Assembly (NCBI GenBank): GCA_002411615.1
Contig: DHOF01000124.1
Span: 291 to 7,232, forward strand
Origin: Ruminococcaceae bacterium UBA5397
GTDB lineage: Bacteria; Bacillota; Clostridia; Oscillospirales; Acutalibacteraceae
Length of the DNA stretch: 6,942 nucleotides
Direction: 5' to 3'
The position numbers and the translations under genes are program-made. The notes beneath the pieces were generated by a model. It saw nothing but the letters and a program-made list of their open reading frames with translations, did not search any database and was not told the DNA's origin. Shown in pieces: positions 6,741 to 6,942 of the stretch. Each line of letters starts with the position of its first letter. Within the stretch, counting starts at the first letter, position 1.

Positions 6741-6748
6741 AAGGGGGT
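6741..6748 (+). promoter_or_regulatory. Shine-Dalgarno site of rpoC
   Basis: AAGGGGGT lies in the 21-nt rpoB-rpoC gap, with a 12-nt spacer (from the end of the G run) to ATG 6760. One G replaces the consensus A and can still pair as G-U. It supports the rpoC start. Confidence 0.65.
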
Positions 6749-6756
6749 AACCGTAG

Positions 6757-6942
<186 letters not shown>

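Overview
The window looks like chromosome from a low-GC Gram-positive anaerobe of the class Clostridia, most likely an Oscillospiraceae/Ruminococcaceae-type lineage. The evidence is an RpoB of Firmicutes type (about 1250 residues, without the large E. coli lineage insertions), AT-rich sigma-A-like promoters, strong purine-rich Shine-Dalgarno sites and a Gram-positive-style lipoprotein signal. The genus is inference from sequence feel, not from a search.

Left part (1-1792): the 3' end of a rightward gene for a DHHW-family protein (AlgX/AlgJ-like SGNH fold, associated with exopolysaccharide O-acetylation) meets, tail to tail, a complete leftward gene for a secreted GH5 beta-glucanase lipoprotein. 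The two stop codons overlap. The pairing recalls clostridial cellulose-synthase clusters (ccs), in which acetylation proteins and a GH5 endoglucanase accompany the synthase, so this may be the edge of an exopolysaccharide locus.

Middle (1793-2979): a short divergent promoter region is followed by a rightward two-gene unit. It encodes an unrecognised 196-residue charged protein with a C-terminal coiled coil and, directly after it, a 47-codon small ORF with its own Shine-Dalgarno site. The next roughly 340 bases are structured DNA: three consecutive hairpins (2655-2676, 2681-2725, 2744-2772), an alternative fold ending in six T residues, a near-consensus promoter whose -35 box lies inside the third hairpin, and a leader of about 175 nt.

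Right part (2980-6942): rpoB (complete) and the first 61 codons of rpoC, 21 bases apart, in one operon. They encode the beta and beta' subunits of RNA polymerase. rplJ and rplL are not next to rpoB here; the operon appears to start at its own promoter. RpoB has a long, very acidic C-terminal tail and a proline at the residue equivalent to E. coli Gln510 in the rifampicin-binding region.

Nothing in the window is a clear mobile element, CRISPR array, tRNA or rRNA. The items most worth a second look are the structured region in front of rpoB, the small ORF, and the possible exopolysaccharide locus on the left.
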